Below, one piece after another: positions 28,205-37,249 of a stretch of 64,000 nucleotides of DNA. The translations under genes and the position numbers were made by a program. Position 1 is the stretch's first letter. The number at the start of each line of letters is the position of its first letter. The stretch is from Paraburkholderia sp. DHOC27 (GTDB taxonomy: Bacteria; Pseudomonadota; Gammaproteobacteria; Burkholderiales; Burkholderiaceae): NCBI RefSeq assembly GCF_003429005.1, contig NZ_QVQV01000013.1, positions 62,001 to 126,000 on the forward strand. Direction: 5' to 3'. Below the pieces are notes generated by a model. It had not been told where the DNA came from and searched no databases. It worked only from the letters and a program-made list of their open reading frames with translations.

Positions 28205-29335
28205 ATGTCTCTGTCCGCCACGCCCGCCACCATTACCTGGCCCGAAGCCGAAGGCCCCCGCTCTGCCCGCTGGCGCTCCGAAGCGGCCGTGCCGCCGCCC
28301 AAACGCGTGGTCGTGGCAGATGACCGTACCACGGCGGATACCGCTTACCGCCTCGCCTGCGAAGGGACGGCGCTGCTGTGGCAGGGTGATTTCCAGAACG
28401 CCCGCCAGCTTTTGCAGGCGGTGACGCGGCGTCTCGAACGCAAGCCGCGCAAGCAGGCCGAGACACTGATCGACGCCTTCAACTTTCACCGTCAGGCGCA
28501 GTCGCAACGCGCGCGCACGCTCGGCATGCTGCTGATTCCGCTCGACGCCACGTACACGATCCCGCTGCGCCGTGCGCCCGATGTGCAGCAGGCCTGCATT
28601 GAGACGTACGGGGCCGCCGATGAACCCTCCGTGGTTTCGTTGCGCGAACTGCTCGGCTTGATCGGTGCGCATGAGTGGCGCAAGAAGGGCGTCGAGATTC
28701 CGGTGCTCGGTGAGCGCATTCATCCGCACTACGGCGTGTTCTCGCCCGTGCGCGGCGAGTACGTGGATCTCGTGGCGCGTACGCTGCTGCCTTCGCTGAA
28801 CAAGGCGTTCGACATCGGCACCGGCACCGGCGTACTGGCCGCGCTGCTGGCCAAACGGGGCGTCAAGAAGATCGTCGCCACGGATCAGGACCCGCGTGCG
28901 CTCGCCTGCGCGCGTGAGAACATCGAGCGGCTCGGCTATGCGCAGCAGGTCGAGGTGATCGAGGCCGATCTCTTCCCCGAAGGCCGCGCGCCGCTTGTGG
29001 TCTGCAATCCGCCGTGGGTGCCGGCGCGGCCCGCGTCGCCGATCGAATATGCCATCTACGACATGGAAAGCCACATGCTGCTCGGCTTTCTCAATGGGCT
29101 CGCGGAGCATCTGTCGCCGGGCGGCGAGGGCTGGCTGATCCTGTCCGACTTTGCTGAACACTTGGGCCTGCGCACGCGCGAATTCCTGCTGTCGGCGATC
29201 GAGAAAGCAGGGCTGACGGTGGCGGGCCGCGAGGACGTCCGTCCGCGGCATCCGAAGTCCACTGATGAGACGGATCCGCTGCATGCGGCGCGCATGGCTG
29301 AAGTGACGTCGTTGTGGCGGTTGAAGGTGCGTTGA
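28205..29335 (+). CDS. Class I SAM-dependent methyltransferase
   Basis: A 376-residue methyltransferase. SAM motif I is FDIGTGTGVLAALLAKRG, motif II KIVATDQDPRALACARENI, and motif IV VVCNPPWVPA, the (N/D)PP(Y/W) form shared by PrmC/HemK, RsmC and other enzymes that methylate planar nitrogens. The first 180 residues are a helical region (WQGDFQNARQLLQAVTRR) with no motif I can name. The substrate is unknown; the NPPW motif suggests nucleic acid or a glutamine side chain. Stands alone between the tRNA and a convergent flavoprotein gene. Confidence 0.75.
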   Translation: MSLSATPATITWPEAEGPRSARWRSEAAVPPPKRVVVADDRTTADTAYRLACEGTALLWQGDFQNARQLLQAVTRRLERKPRKQAETLIDAFNFHRQAQSQRARTLGMLLIPLDATYTIPLRRAPDVQQACIETYGAADEPSVVSLRELLGLIGAHEWRKKGVEIPVLGERIHPHYGVFSPVRGEYVDLVARTLLPSLNKAFDIGTGTGVLAALLAKRGVKKIVATDQDPRALACARENIERLGYAQQVEVIEADLFPEGRAPLVVCNPPWVPARPASPIEYAIYDMESHMLLGFLNGLAEHLSPGGEGWLILSDFAEHLGLRTREFLLSAIEKAGLTVAGREDVRPRHPKSTDETDPLHAARMAEVTSLWRLKVR

Positions 29336-29428
29336 AGCGGGGTCGGGTGCGAGGCGGGGCGTCGAGCCGCAACCCTTACGTCACAACCTTCGAGCTTTGC
29401 TGAGCCATCCGCCTTTCCGTTTGCGCGC

Positions 29429-30706
29429 TTAGGTTCGTGCGCCGCCGTTCCGGCCGCCGAGCCACGCGGCCGCGCCACGCCCTGCGACCAGTCCGCTCGC
29501 GAAGCACGCGGTGAGCAGATAGCCGCCAGTCGGCGCTTCCCAGTCCAGCATCTCGCCCGCGCAGAACACCCCGGGCAGTTGCTCGACCATCAGATGAGCA
29601 TCCACCGCTTCGAAGGGCACGCCGCCCGCGCTGCTGATGGCTTCTTCGATCGGCCGTGGTCGTGTGAGAGTTAGCGATAGCTGCTTGATCGTGTGGGCGA
29701 CGAGCGTGGCATCGGTGAAAGCTTCCTTCGACAACGCCTCGTGCAGCAAGCCGACCTTCACGCCGCCCAGGCCGATCCGGCTTTGCAGATGACTCGACAT
29801 GGACCGCGAGCCACGCGGCCGGGTGACTTCGTCGATCACGCGCTGTAGCGGCAGATCGGGCGCCAGATCGAGTTCGATGGTGACGCGGCCGTCCGCCAAC
29901 AGCCGCTCGCGGATCGCCGCCGACATCGCATACACCAGGCTCCCCTCGATGCCCGTTTCGGTCACGACGAACTCACCTTGTCGATTCTGGACTTTTTTGT
30001 CTACATCCGTCACCTGGATGGCGACGGGCTTCACCGGTTGTCCGGCAAAGCGGGCGCGAAAGAAGTCGCTCCAGTCCGCCTCGAAGCCGCAATTCGCGGG
30101 ACGCAGCGGCGCGATGGCCACACCGCGTTCGCCGAGCAATGGCACCCACGCGGCGTCTGAGCCGAGGCGCGGCCAGCTTGCACCGCCCAGGGCGAGAATC
30201 ACGGCATCCGCTTTGACGGTACGTTCCCCGTCCGGCGTGTTGAAGCGCAGCGCCTGCGGCTGAAGGCCGACCTCCGCGTCGACCCAGCCGGTCCACTTGT
30301 GGCGCATGTGAAATCGCACGCCCGCTTCTTTCAGACGATGCAGCCATGCTCGCAGCATGGGCGCCGCTTTCATGTCCGTGGGAAAGACCCGCCCCGAACT
30401 CCCGACGAAGGTTTCCACGCCCAGCTCTTTCAGCCATGTCCGCAGCGCGTCTGGTCCGAAGACGTCGAGTAGCGGCGCGATCTGGGCGCGTCGCGCGCCG
30501 TAGCGCCCGAGGAACGGTTCGAGCGGCTCCGAATGCGTGATGTTCATCCCGCCTTTGCCCGCCATCAAAAACTTGCGACCCACCGACGGCATGGCGTCGT
30601 AGACATCGACCCGCACACCTTGGCGAGCCAGCGTCTCGGCGGCCATCAGGCCGGCAGGACCACCGCCGATTACGGCGACGCTAGCGGAATCAAGGGAAGT
30701 GGGCAT
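29429..30706 (-). CDS. HI0933/BaiN-type FAD flavoprotein
   Basis: A 425-residue flavoprotein of the HI0933 (YhiN/BaiN) family. The FAD dinucleotide fold is VAVIGGGPAGLMAAETLA at the start; GKGGMNITHSE and GGASWPRLGSDA are family segments, and the C-terminal GVFCAGEMLDWEAPTGGYLLTACFASGLVAG binds the flavin again. Reaction unknown; most members are called NAD(P)/FAD-dependent oxidoreductases. ATG 30706 gives MPTSLDSASVAVIGG; the frame is open to 30868 but adds Arg/Cys-rich residues unlike the family. Confidence 0.85.
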   Translation of the reverse strand: MPTSLDSASVAVIGGGPAGLMAAETLARQGVRVDVYDAMPSVGRKFLMAGKGGMNITHSEPLEPFLGRYGARRAQIAPLLDVFGPDALRTWLKELGVETFVGSSGRVFPTDMKAAPMLRAWLHRLKEAGVRFHMRHKWTGWVDAEVGLQPQALRFNTPDGERTVKADAVILALGGASWPRLGSDAAWVPLLGERGVAIAPLRPANCGFEADWSDFFRARFAGQPVKPVAIQVTDVDKKVQNRQGEFVVTETGIEGSLVYAMSAAIRERLLADGRVTIELDLAPDLPLQRVIDEVTRPRGSRSMSSHLQSRIGLGGVKVGLLHEALSKEAFTDATLVAHTIKQLSLTLTRPRPIEEAISSAGGVPFEAVDAHLMVEQLPGVFCAGEMLDWEAPTGGYLLTACFASGLVAGRGAAAWLGGRNGGART

Positions 30707-31094
30707 GCGGTGCTTTTCTGGTGGAGGGGGGGCGCTCTGGCAGCACGCGCCGCGCGGTTCAACGCAATTCGTACGAGACACGTTGCGCGCGGCCCGCGCA
30801 CAAAGCCTGATGCACGAGGCGCGGCGCACGAAGCGCGCTATTTTCCCACCGTGTGCGGTGCGGGGCAAACGCGAGATTGAGCGCGATCCGCGCAGGACCG
30901 CGCCGGGCCGTCACGCAACTGGGCCGACCGCTCACGCGACGCATCAGCAAATGCGGTGCGGTTGCAGCGGGCCACAAGCTCATCGCGCGGTCGCAGCAGA
31001 TCAAGTCTCCGCGCAGATTGCGCGACTCCGTCTCAGCGCCAGCCATCCAATCATCCGGCCAGCCTACACGCCTCGAACTCGCGCACTCAAAACC

Positions 31095-32384
31095 TCAAAC
31101 CGTCGAACGCGCCGCCTCCGTGCCGCCGTGCTGGCCGCCCGGTTCCGCGGGCAAAGGTTCGATGCGTCCCACGATCACGAGATAGCTGAACGCGCCCAGA
31201 AAACAGAAGCCGCCGGCGACGATCAACGGAATCGTGAACGAGCCCTTCGTCAAGGCGACCATCACGCCGGTGAAGGTGGTGATGACGATGCCCGCCAGAT
31301 TCGACGCGAAGTTTTGAATCCCACTGATCGACGCAACGTGATTCGGCGTCGGGGCGACGTCGGCCGGCAGCGACCAGATGCTCGCCGCGGCAAACGCGAG
31401 ACTGCCGTACGCGACGCCGAAGAACGCCAGCATCAGGTACACGTTCGAAGTGAACGCGGAGAGCGTGATCACCGACGACAGCAGCATGCCGCCCACCATG
31501 CACGTCTTGCGCGACGCGGTGAGGCTCCAGCCGCGCCGGTAGAGCGCATCGGAGACGAGACCGCCGAGCCAGCCGCCCGGAATCGAGACCAGTGCCGGAA
31601 TCATGCCGAGGGTGCCGAGCGATTTCAGCGAAAAGCCGCGCGTTTGCACCAGATAGCTCGGAAACCACGTGATGAAGAAGTAGATCACGAAGTTCAGGCA
31701 GAAGAAGCCCAGCATCATGCCCCACAGCGTGCGGTGGCGAAACAGCGAGCCCCACGTGGCTTGCGGAACCGCGGAGCGCGTGGGGCGCGGCACGATCGCA
31801 TCCGTGGGGCCGGTCATGTCGCCGTGCGCGGGGCTGCGATAGATCACCAGCCAGCCGACGATCCAAAGAATGCCCACGAGGCCCGTGATGACGAACGACG
31901 CTTTCCACCCGGCCGTGCTGATGATGAGCGCGACGAGCGGAATGGAGAGTGCCGAGCCGACTCGCGAGCCGCTATCGAAGATGCTGGTGGCGATTGCGCG
32001 CTCGGCTGGCTTGAACCACTGCGCGACGAGTTTCGCGCACGACGGGTATGCCCCCGCCTCGCCGACGCCGAGCATCAGACGGCAGCCGAACATCGCGCCG
32101 ACGCTGCTCGCCACGGCCGTCGCCGCCGTGAACAGCGACCACCAGCCCACCGCCAGTGGCAGCGCGATCCGCGCGCCGACGCGATCGACGAACCAGCCGA
32201 ACGGCATCTGCATGAACGCGTAGGTCCAGAAAAAGCCGCTGAGGATCAGGCCCATTTCGGCCGGTCCGATGCCGAGCGATTTTTCGATCTGCGGTGCCGC
32301 GACCGCCAGATTCGCGCGGTCTACATAGTTCACTGCGATGGCGAGAAAACACAGAAAGATCACGACCCAACGCATCTTGCGCAT
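31095..32384 (-). CDS. MFS transporter, anion:cation symporter type
   Basis: A 429-residue carrier with twelve predicted helices. The opening RWVVIFLCFLAIAVNYVDRANLAVAAP and the loop FGWFVDRVGARIALPLA are typical of the ACS branch (glucarate, galactonate, hexuronate, phthalate carriers); ATSIFDSGSRVG is also characteristic. Substrate unknown. A strong GGAGGA lies about ten bases before the ATG at 32384; the frame continues to 32585 but the added residues are not membrane-like. No catabolic gene is next to it. Confidence 0.85.
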   Translation of the reverse strand: MRKMRWVVIFLCFLAIAVNYVDRANLAVAAPQIEKSLGIGPAEMGLILSGFFWTYAFMQMPFGWFVDRVGARIALPLAVGWWSLFTAATAVASSVGAMFGCRLMLGVGEAGAYPSCAKLVAQWFKPAERAIATSIFDSGSRVGSALSIPLVALIISTAGWKASFVITGLVGILWIVGWLVIYRSPAHGDMTGPTDAIVPRPTRSAVPQATWGSLFRHRTLWGMMLGFFCLNFVIYFFITWFPSYLVQTRGFSLKSLGTLGMIPALVSIPGGWLGGLVSDALYRRGWSLTASRKTCMVGGMLLSSVITLSAFTSNVYLMLAFFGVAYGSLAFAAASIWSLPADVAPTPNHVASISGIQNFASNLAGIVITTFTGVMVALTKGSFTIPLIVAGGFCFLGAFSYLVIVGRIEPLPAEPGGQHGGTEAARSTV

Positions 32385-32913
32385 GACAACGTCTCCTCCG
32401 TGGCGGCATCCATTTTGTGAAGCGCGCGGTCCGCTGCGATGCCTGCTGGCGGCGCATCTTGTCGTGTGCGTCTCGCTCTGCCGGCGAGACTGCGTGATGA
32501 TCAGGGCTCCCCTTGAGCGACGCTTCGCGCCGAAACCGCGCGCGCGAGTGACGCGCGTGAGTGACGCGAGCATCAAGCAGGACACGATGCCGATAGTAGG
32601 AGGTCCGAAGAAATCCGGTCAAGCCAATTCATTGACCGTTCCACAGTGTGGATGCGATGTCTGATGTGCCGCACTGCGGCATAACGTGGAGAAGCTAAGG
32701 ACTACGATGCTCGAAATATCCGAGGCAGATGCTGGCGCTGCAAAGCTTCGAGGGGAATGGGCCGGATTGCCGAATGCTGCAATGCAGCGTGCCGCGAAAA
32801 CGGTGGTACACCTGACGATCGTGTGAAAGCGTCAAGCATGGCCGCTGCCGTGTGAGCGGCCATGATCGTCGTGCTTCGCCGTGCCCACCGCGCGACGAAG
32901 CGGCATGCCGGGC
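32385..32913. other. Intergenic stretch of 529 bases without a gene
   Basis: No frame here looks coding. The only structure seen is a perfect 10-bp inverted repeat, CATGGCCGCT with AGCGGCCATG (32837-32846 and 32855-32864), 8-base loop, no T run. It lies just past the end of the minus-strand gene at 32914 and could end that transcript. Confidence 0.6.
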
Positions 32914-33234
32914 TCAGCCCGGGTACTCCTCGTCGACCTTCAGGCCGGCCAGCTTGAAAATGACGCGCAGTGTTTGCGGCTTGATATCGCGGCGCGACGC
33001 GAGCGTCGTCATCACGAAGTCGAGCACCTTCGCGTACTTCAGCATCGTCAGGCAGGTTTCCATATCGACGCTGCCGTCGCGCATCGCTTCGGCGAGGCGC
33101 AGCATCTCCACGGAGATGTCACGGGCCATTTCCAGTTCGAGCTGCTGCTTCTCGGACCACGCGGGGGTGGCCAAAAGTTTGGTCAGCAATTCCTGAAACT
33201 TCTGTTCGGCGTTGCCGTTGGGTATCGTATCCAT
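32914..33234 (-). CDS. Hypothetical protein, 106 residues
   Basis: Not recognised. A soluble protein of mainly helical character (KFQELLTKLLATPAWSEKQQLELEMARDISVEMLRLAEAM), with no signal peptide, membrane segment or Cys pair. Regular heptad-like Leu/Met spacing suggests helix bundles. The start at 33234 (MDTIPNGNAEQK) has GAGG upstream on the minus strand; the frame runs on to 33285. Composition looks like genuine coding sequence. It is divergent from the gene at 33601 with 366 bases between. Confidence 0.6.
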   Translation of the reverse strand: MDTIPNGNAEQKFQELLTKLLATPAWSEKQQLELEMARDISVEMLRLAEAMRDGSVDMETCLTMLKYAKVLDFVMTTLASRRDIKPQTLRVIFKLAGLKVDEEYPG

Positions 33235-33600
33235 TGCCGCCTCAAGTTTCTTCTGAGCGCGCTTCCAGTTAAGATCGCGGCGCACTGCAGGTTACGTAAC
33301 GTTCGGCCCCATGTTCCGGGTCCGACCTCCCCCACACGCATGCGGTTCGCTTATCGAAACAGCGCCCGACAGTGTGTTTGTTGTTCTTATACGGCCTGAA
33401 ACAGGACTTTGACCGCATATCGCGCTTATCACGTGCCCTCTGGTTCGCTCCGCGCTCCCATTTAGAGCAGGAAGTGTTCCAGGAAAGGCCCGGTTTGCGT
33501 CTCATCGCGGCGGTGAATCAGTGGTCGTGCCGCGCTTTGGGTAAACTGGCAGCAACTTTTCCTTTTATCCGTCGCCTTTCGCACGTTCGCCGTGTAAAGG
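33235..33600. other. Intergenic stretch of 366 bases between divergent genes
   Basis: No coding frame supported. It must hold the promoters of the hypothetical gene (minus) and the methyltransferase-like gene (plus). I see no convincing promoter pair or operator. Confidence 0.5.
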
Positions 33601-34446
33601 ATGTCGGTCTGTGCGATGTCGATCAAAACTCACGAAATCCGTCCCAACCAATCCGTCGAATTGCTGAAGGAACTCCATATCCTGACGCGCGACGGCAAGA
33701 TGAATCAGGACAGTCGCCGCAAGCTGAAACAGGTCTACCACCTGTTCCAGTTCATCGAGCCGTTGTTGAAAGATCTGAAAGAAACCCAAGGCGATCTGAC
33801 GCTCGTCGATCACGGCGCGGGCAAGTCGTATCTGGGTTTTATCCTGTATGACCTGTTTTTCAAGGAGCAACAGGATCAATCGCACATCTACGGCATCGAG
33901 ACGCGCGAAGAGCTGGTGAAGAGTTCCGAGGCACTGGCGGCGCGGCTCGGCTTCAAGGGGATGTCGTTTCTGAATCTGTCCGTTGCGGACTCGATTACCT
34001 CCGAACGCCTGCCGGAGACGATTGATATCGTCACCGCGCTGCACGCCTGCAATACCGCGACGGATGACGCGATCCGCTTCGCGTTGCAGAAGCATGCGAA
34101 ATACATCGTGGTCGTGCCGTGCTGTCAGGCCGAGGTGGCCGGCGTGCTGCGCCAGAACAAGAGCAAATCGCTAGGCAATGCGTTGACGGAAATCTGGCGG
34201 CATCCGCTGCACACGCGGGAATTTGGCAGCCAGATCACGAACGTGCTGCGCTGCCTGCAACTCGAGGCGCACGGCTATCAGGTCAGCGTGACGGAACTGG
34301 TTGGCTGGGAGCATTCGATGAAGAACGAACTCATCATCGCCCAGTACAAGGATTTACCGCGCCGGCGTCCGGCGGAGCGTCTGAACGAGGTGATGGAGTC
34401 GCTCGGTCTCGCGGAGTTGCGCGAGCGGTTTTTCGTCGAAGCTTAA
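33601..34446 (+). CDS. METTL25/RRNAD1-like SAM methyltransferase
   Basis: A 281-residue protein with DHGAGKSYLGFILYDLFF as SAM motif I, IYGIETREELVKSSEALAARLG as motif II and IVTALHACNTATDDAIRFAL plus VVPCCQAEV further on. This D-x-G-x-G-K-S/G-Y and H-A-C/PCCQ pattern is that of the METTL25-like methyltransferase group (Methyltransf_32). Substrate unknown. Start is uncertain: ATG 33601 follows AAAGG with no spacing, while ATG 33616 (MSIKTHEIRPN) reads better as protein. Confidence 0.75.
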   Translation: MSVCAMSIKTHEIRPNQSVELLKELHILTRDGKMNQDSRRKLKQVYHLFQFIEPLLKDLKETQGDLTLVDHGAGKSYLGFILYDLFFKEQQDQSHIYGIETREELVKSSEALAARLGFKGMSFLNLSVADSITSERLPETIDIVTALHACNTATDDAIRFALQKHAKYIVVVPCCQAEVAGVLRQNKSKSLGNALTEIWRHPLHTREFGSQITNVLRCLQLEAHGYQVSVTELVGWEHSMKNELIIAQYKDLPRRRPAERLNEVMESLGLAELRERFFVEA

Positions 34447-34470
34447 AGAGGTGCAAGCGGCTTAGGCCGC

Positions 34471-35037
34471 TCACTCTCCAGCCGGCTCACTCATCCACTT
34501 CTGCCAGCCCGCCAACCCGAGGCGGCGCAGCGTGTCCTGATTGCGCTCGTAGATGTCCGCGGCATCCGGAAACGCATCCACCGCGCGTTCGATGCTCGCT
34601 TCACGCAGCAGATGCAGAATCGGATAGGGCGCACGGTTCGTGTAGTTCTCGATATCGTCCGCTTCGCTGCCTTCGAACTGATACGCAGGGTGAAAGCTCG
34701 CAATCTGCAGTTCGCCTGCCAGTCGCATTTGCTTGAGCAGCTGGTCCGCGAAGAACAGGCAGTCGTTGTAGTCGAGAAACTCCGCCAACGCGTGCGGGAT
34801 GATCAACAACGTGGTGTCGATCTGCGCGGCATCAGTCTCGGCCAGCGTGTTCAGTTCCGCCTCGAGATCCATCAGGACACCTTCCAGACTGGTCGCTTCG
34901 CTGATCGCGTAACGGATCTGGTTCTTCACATGCACGGCTTTCGCAAACGGACACAGATTGAGGCCAATCACTGCGCGCGTGAGCCAGTGGCGGGTGTTGG
35001 AGAGGATGACTTCGTTGGAATCTGCGGAAAGCGGCAT
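34471..35037 (-). CDS. DUF1415 family protein
   Basis: A 188-residue cytoplasmic protein. NTRHWLTRAVIGLNLCPFAKAV at the start, TTLLIIPHALAEFLDYNDCL in the middle, and LQIASFHPAYQFEGSEADDIENYTNRAPYPILHLLREASIERAV towards the end are the DUF1415 hallmarks, including the conserved NLCPFA and FHP-x-Y-x-F. No known reaction. Convergent with the preceding gene, 24 bases between the stops. Confidence 0.88.
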   Translation of the reverse strand: MPLSADSNEVILSNTRHWLTRAVIGLNLCPFAKAVHVKNQIRYAISEATSLEGVLMDLEAELNTLAETDAAQIDTTLLIIPHALAEFLDYNDCLFFADQLLKQMRLAGELQIASFHPAYQFEGSEADDIENYTNRAPYPILHLLREASIERAVDAFPDAADIYERNQDTLRRLGLAGWQKWMSEPAGE

Positions 35038-35119
35038 GGGGGAAAGCGCGGCTGAAAACGTAGCAAGAGCCGCTATTTTACCGGCGCGCTATGAGATGGC
35101 GGAGATCACGCGTAGATCA

Positions 35120-35764
35120 TCAGGAGACCGCCACGGCTGGCGGACAGGCAGCGGCAATCAACAGCGCGGCCACGCGCGGCGCGGCGAGAATCGCGCCACA
35201 ACCGGGGCCGTAGGTCTGGCTCGCGGCATACACGCCTTCGATCAACAATCCGAGTCCGTGCGCCAGCGCGACAGGATCATCGGCGATGGCCGCCGTTGCC
35301 AGTTCGGTCAGCCGCGCCAGCAGCCGCGCCTTCTGGTCGAACACAAACTGTCGGGCCGCGTGCGTCGCGTCGGGAAATTCCACGGCCACATTGACGAACG
35401 GACAGCCGCGATAGTCCTCGACCGAAGCCCGCACGGCGAGATCGTCAAAATATTGCTGAAGCTGTTTGGCCGGCTCGCCCGGATGCATGGCGAAGCTCTT
35501 TTCGACGTAGTTGAAAAACCGCTGATCCGCCTGCTGCAGATACGCGAGCACCAGATCGTCCTTGGACGAGAACTGGCGGTACAGGCTCATTTTGTTGACG
35601 CCCGCCCGTTCGACGACGGCATCCACCCCCACGGTCCGCACGCCTTCCCGATAAAACAGTTCGCCGGCCGCGCGCAGCAGACGCTCCTGCGCCAGCGGGC
35701 CGGCGGTCTGCACACGCGAGCGGCGGGCCGCCCCGGTGGGGTTTGAGGTTTCGTTTCGTGACAT
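35120..35764 (-). CDS. TetR family repressor
   Basis: A 214-residue regulator. Residues 27-70 are the TetR helix-turn-helix (ERLLRAAGELFYREGVRTVGVDAVVERAGVNKMSLYRQFSSKDDLVLAYL in parts). The C-terminal domain (RGCPFVNVAVEFPDATHAARQ) resembles the TetR_C subgroup near YxaF/LmrA/AcuR; the ligand is unknown. It is divergent from the MFS gene at 35921 and the gap has two operator-like palindromes, so it probably represses that carrier and itself. Confidence 0.9.
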   Translation of the reverse strand: MSRNETSNPTGAARRSRVQTAGPLAQERLLRAAGELFYREGVRTVGVDAVVERAGVNKMSLYRQFSSKDDLVLAYLQQADQRFFNYVEKSFAMHPGEPAKQLQQYFDDLAVRASVEDYRGCPFVNVAVEFPDATHAARQFVFDQKARLLARLTELATAAIADDPVALAHGLGLLIEGVYAASQTYGPGCGAILAAPRVAALLIAAACPPAVAVS

Positions 35765-35792
35765 GGTGGGTCCACTTCCAGTTGCGGATGCC

Positions 35793-35821
35793 TTGACATG
35801 TTACTGACCAGTCACTAAGAT
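35793..35821 (+). promoter_or_regulatory. Sigma-70 promoter of the MFS gene
   Basis: TTGACA (35793-35798), 17 bases, TAAGAT (35816-35821). A near-consensus promoter pointing to the carrier at 35921. The spacer holds the first palindrome. Confidence 0.78.
35801..35818. promoter_or_regulatory. Operator-like palindrome 1
   Basis: TTA-C-TGAC-CA-GTCA-C-TAA, an 18-bp palindrome lying in the promoter spacer and reaching the -10. A bound repressor here would block RNA polymerase. Probable TetR site. Confidence 0.7.
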
Positions 35822-35831
35822 CGCAACACTA

Positions 35832-35851
35832 TTGTGACTGATCTGTCACAA
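35832..35851. promoter_or_regulatory. Operator-like palindrome 2
   Basis: TTGTGAC and GTCACAA with 6 bases between, a perfect 7-bp inverted repeat just after the expected start point. The TGAC/GTCA half-sites match those of palindrome 1, but the spacing differs (6 versus 2). Confidence 0.7.
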
Positions 35852-35920
35852 GTCCTTTACGAAAGCCGTAATAAAGTAGACCCGGCGCGAGATAGCAGGT
35901 GTGCGCCGTCTGGAGATGCG

Positions 35921-37204
35921 ATGAACTGGGCAGCGAGAATGATTGGCGGGCGCTTCCACTACGGGTGGTTGACCGTAGCGGTGGTGTTTCTGGTGTTGCT
36001 GGCCGCCGCCGGAACGCGGGCCACGCCAAGCGTGATGATGGTGCCGCTGGAACATCAGTTTGGCTGGAGCCGGGCCACCATTTCGCTCGCCATCTCGGTG
36101 AATATCGCGTTGTACGGCCTGATGGGGCCGTTCGCGGCAGCCGCCATGCAGCGCTTCGGCGTGCGCCCCACCGTGCTGGTCGCGATGGGCGTCATGGCTG
36201 CGGGCGTTGGGCTGTCTTCGCTGATGACGCATCCGTGGCAAATGATCCTCATCTGGGGCGTGATGGTGGGCGGCGCGACCGGCGTGGCGGCGTTGTCGCT
36301 GTCGGCTACGGTCGTGAACCGCTGGTTCACCACGCATCGCGGGCTGGTGATGGGCATCCTCACCGCCAGTTCGGCCACCGGTCAGCTGGTGTTCCTGCCC
36401 TTGCTGGCGGCGATTGCCGAGCACCACGGCTGGCGTCCCGTGGTGTGGGTGGTAGCGGGCGCGGCGGCCATCGTGTTGCCGCTGATCGCCTTCCTGCTGC
36501 CCGAACGTCCTGCCGATCTGACACTGCGCCCCTACGGCGAACCCGCCGACGCGCCCATCGTCACCAACGTCACGAAACAGAATCCGCTGGCGATCGCCTT
36601 CGGCACCCTGGCGATGGCGAGCAAGACGCGCGACTTCTGGCTCCTGTTCTTCAGCTTCTTCATCTGCGGCGCGAGCACCAACGGCTATATCGGCACGCAC
36701 CTGATCGCGATGTGCGGCGACTACGGGCTGAGCGAAGTGCAGGGCGCATCGCTGCTGGCCGCGATGGGAATTTTCGACCTGTTCGGCACGACGCTCTCGG
36801 GCTGGCTGTCGGATCGCTTCAACGCGCGCGTGCTGCTGTTTTTCTACTACGGCCTGCGCGGGCTCTCGCTGATGTATCTGCCGCACGCGTTTGGGATCGA
36901 TTTCTTCGGCTTGCCGCTCTTTGCGCTGTTCTACGGGCTCGACTGGATCGCGACGGTGCCGCCCACGGTGCGTCTCGCCACGGATGTCTACGGCAAGGAA
37001 GCCGCGCCGGTCGTATTCGGCTGGGTGGTGGCCGGCCACCAGCTTGGTGCGGCGTTCGCTGCGTTCGGCGCCGGCATGCTGCGCTCGAGCCTTGGCACGT
37101 ACACCGTGGCGTCGATGATTTCGGGCGGCCTGTGTCTGGTGGCGTCGGTGATCGTGCTGCGTATCAATCGCGGCGAGCGGGCGGCGACTCCACAGCCTGT
37201 TTGA
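35921..37204 (+). CDS. MFS transporter (TetR-controlled)
   Basis: A 427-residue carrier with twelve hydrophobic segments. FHYGWLTVAVVFLVLLAAAG at the start and LEHQFGWSRATISLAIS resemble the OFA/monocarboxylate branch (OxlT-like); DLFGTTLSGWLSDRFNARVLL is the second-half MFS loop. ATG 35921 has GGAG before it; the frame is open to 35834 but those codons overlap the operator. Efflux or organic-acid uptake is possible. Control by the divergent TetR protein is likely. Confidence 0.85.
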   Translation: MNWAARMIGGRFHYGWLTVAVVFLVLLAAAGTRATPSVMMVPLEHQFGWSRATISLAISVNIALYGLMGPFAAAAMQRFGVRPTVLVAMGVMAAGVGLSSLMTHPWQMILIWGVMVGGATGVAALSLSATVVNRWFTTHRGLVMGILTASSATGQLVFLPLLAAIAEHHGWRPVVWVVAGAAAIVLPLIAFLLPERPADLTLRPYGEPADAPIVTNVTKQNPLAIAFGTLAMASKTRDFWLLFFSFFICGASTNGYIGTHLIAMCGDYGLSEVQGASLLAAMGIFDLFGTTLSGWLSDRFNARVLLFFYYGLRGLSLMYLPHAFGIDFFGLPLFALFYGLDWIATVPPTVRLATDVYGKEAAPVVFGWVVAGHQLGAAFAAFGAGMLRSSLGTYTVASMISGGLCLVASVIVLRINRGERAATPQPV

Positions 37205-37210
37205 ACGAGG

Positions 37211-37234
37211 GGCGGCCCGCTGCTGCGGGCCGCC
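37211..37234 (+). terminator. GC-rich hairpin after the MFS gene
   Basis: A perfect 10-bp stem, GGCGGCCCGC with GCGGGCCGCC, and a 4-base loop, six bases after the stop codon. It has no T run, so it is a terminator-like or mRNA-end-protecting hairpin rather than a classical terminator. Confidence 0.5.
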
Positions 37235-37249
37235 GCCTTGCGCGGCGGT

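Noticed and set aside
30699..32420. Long plus-strand open frame of 573 residues
   Set aside because: It runs antisense through the MFS gene; its His/Arg-rich, motif-free protein is a shadow of GC-rich codons.
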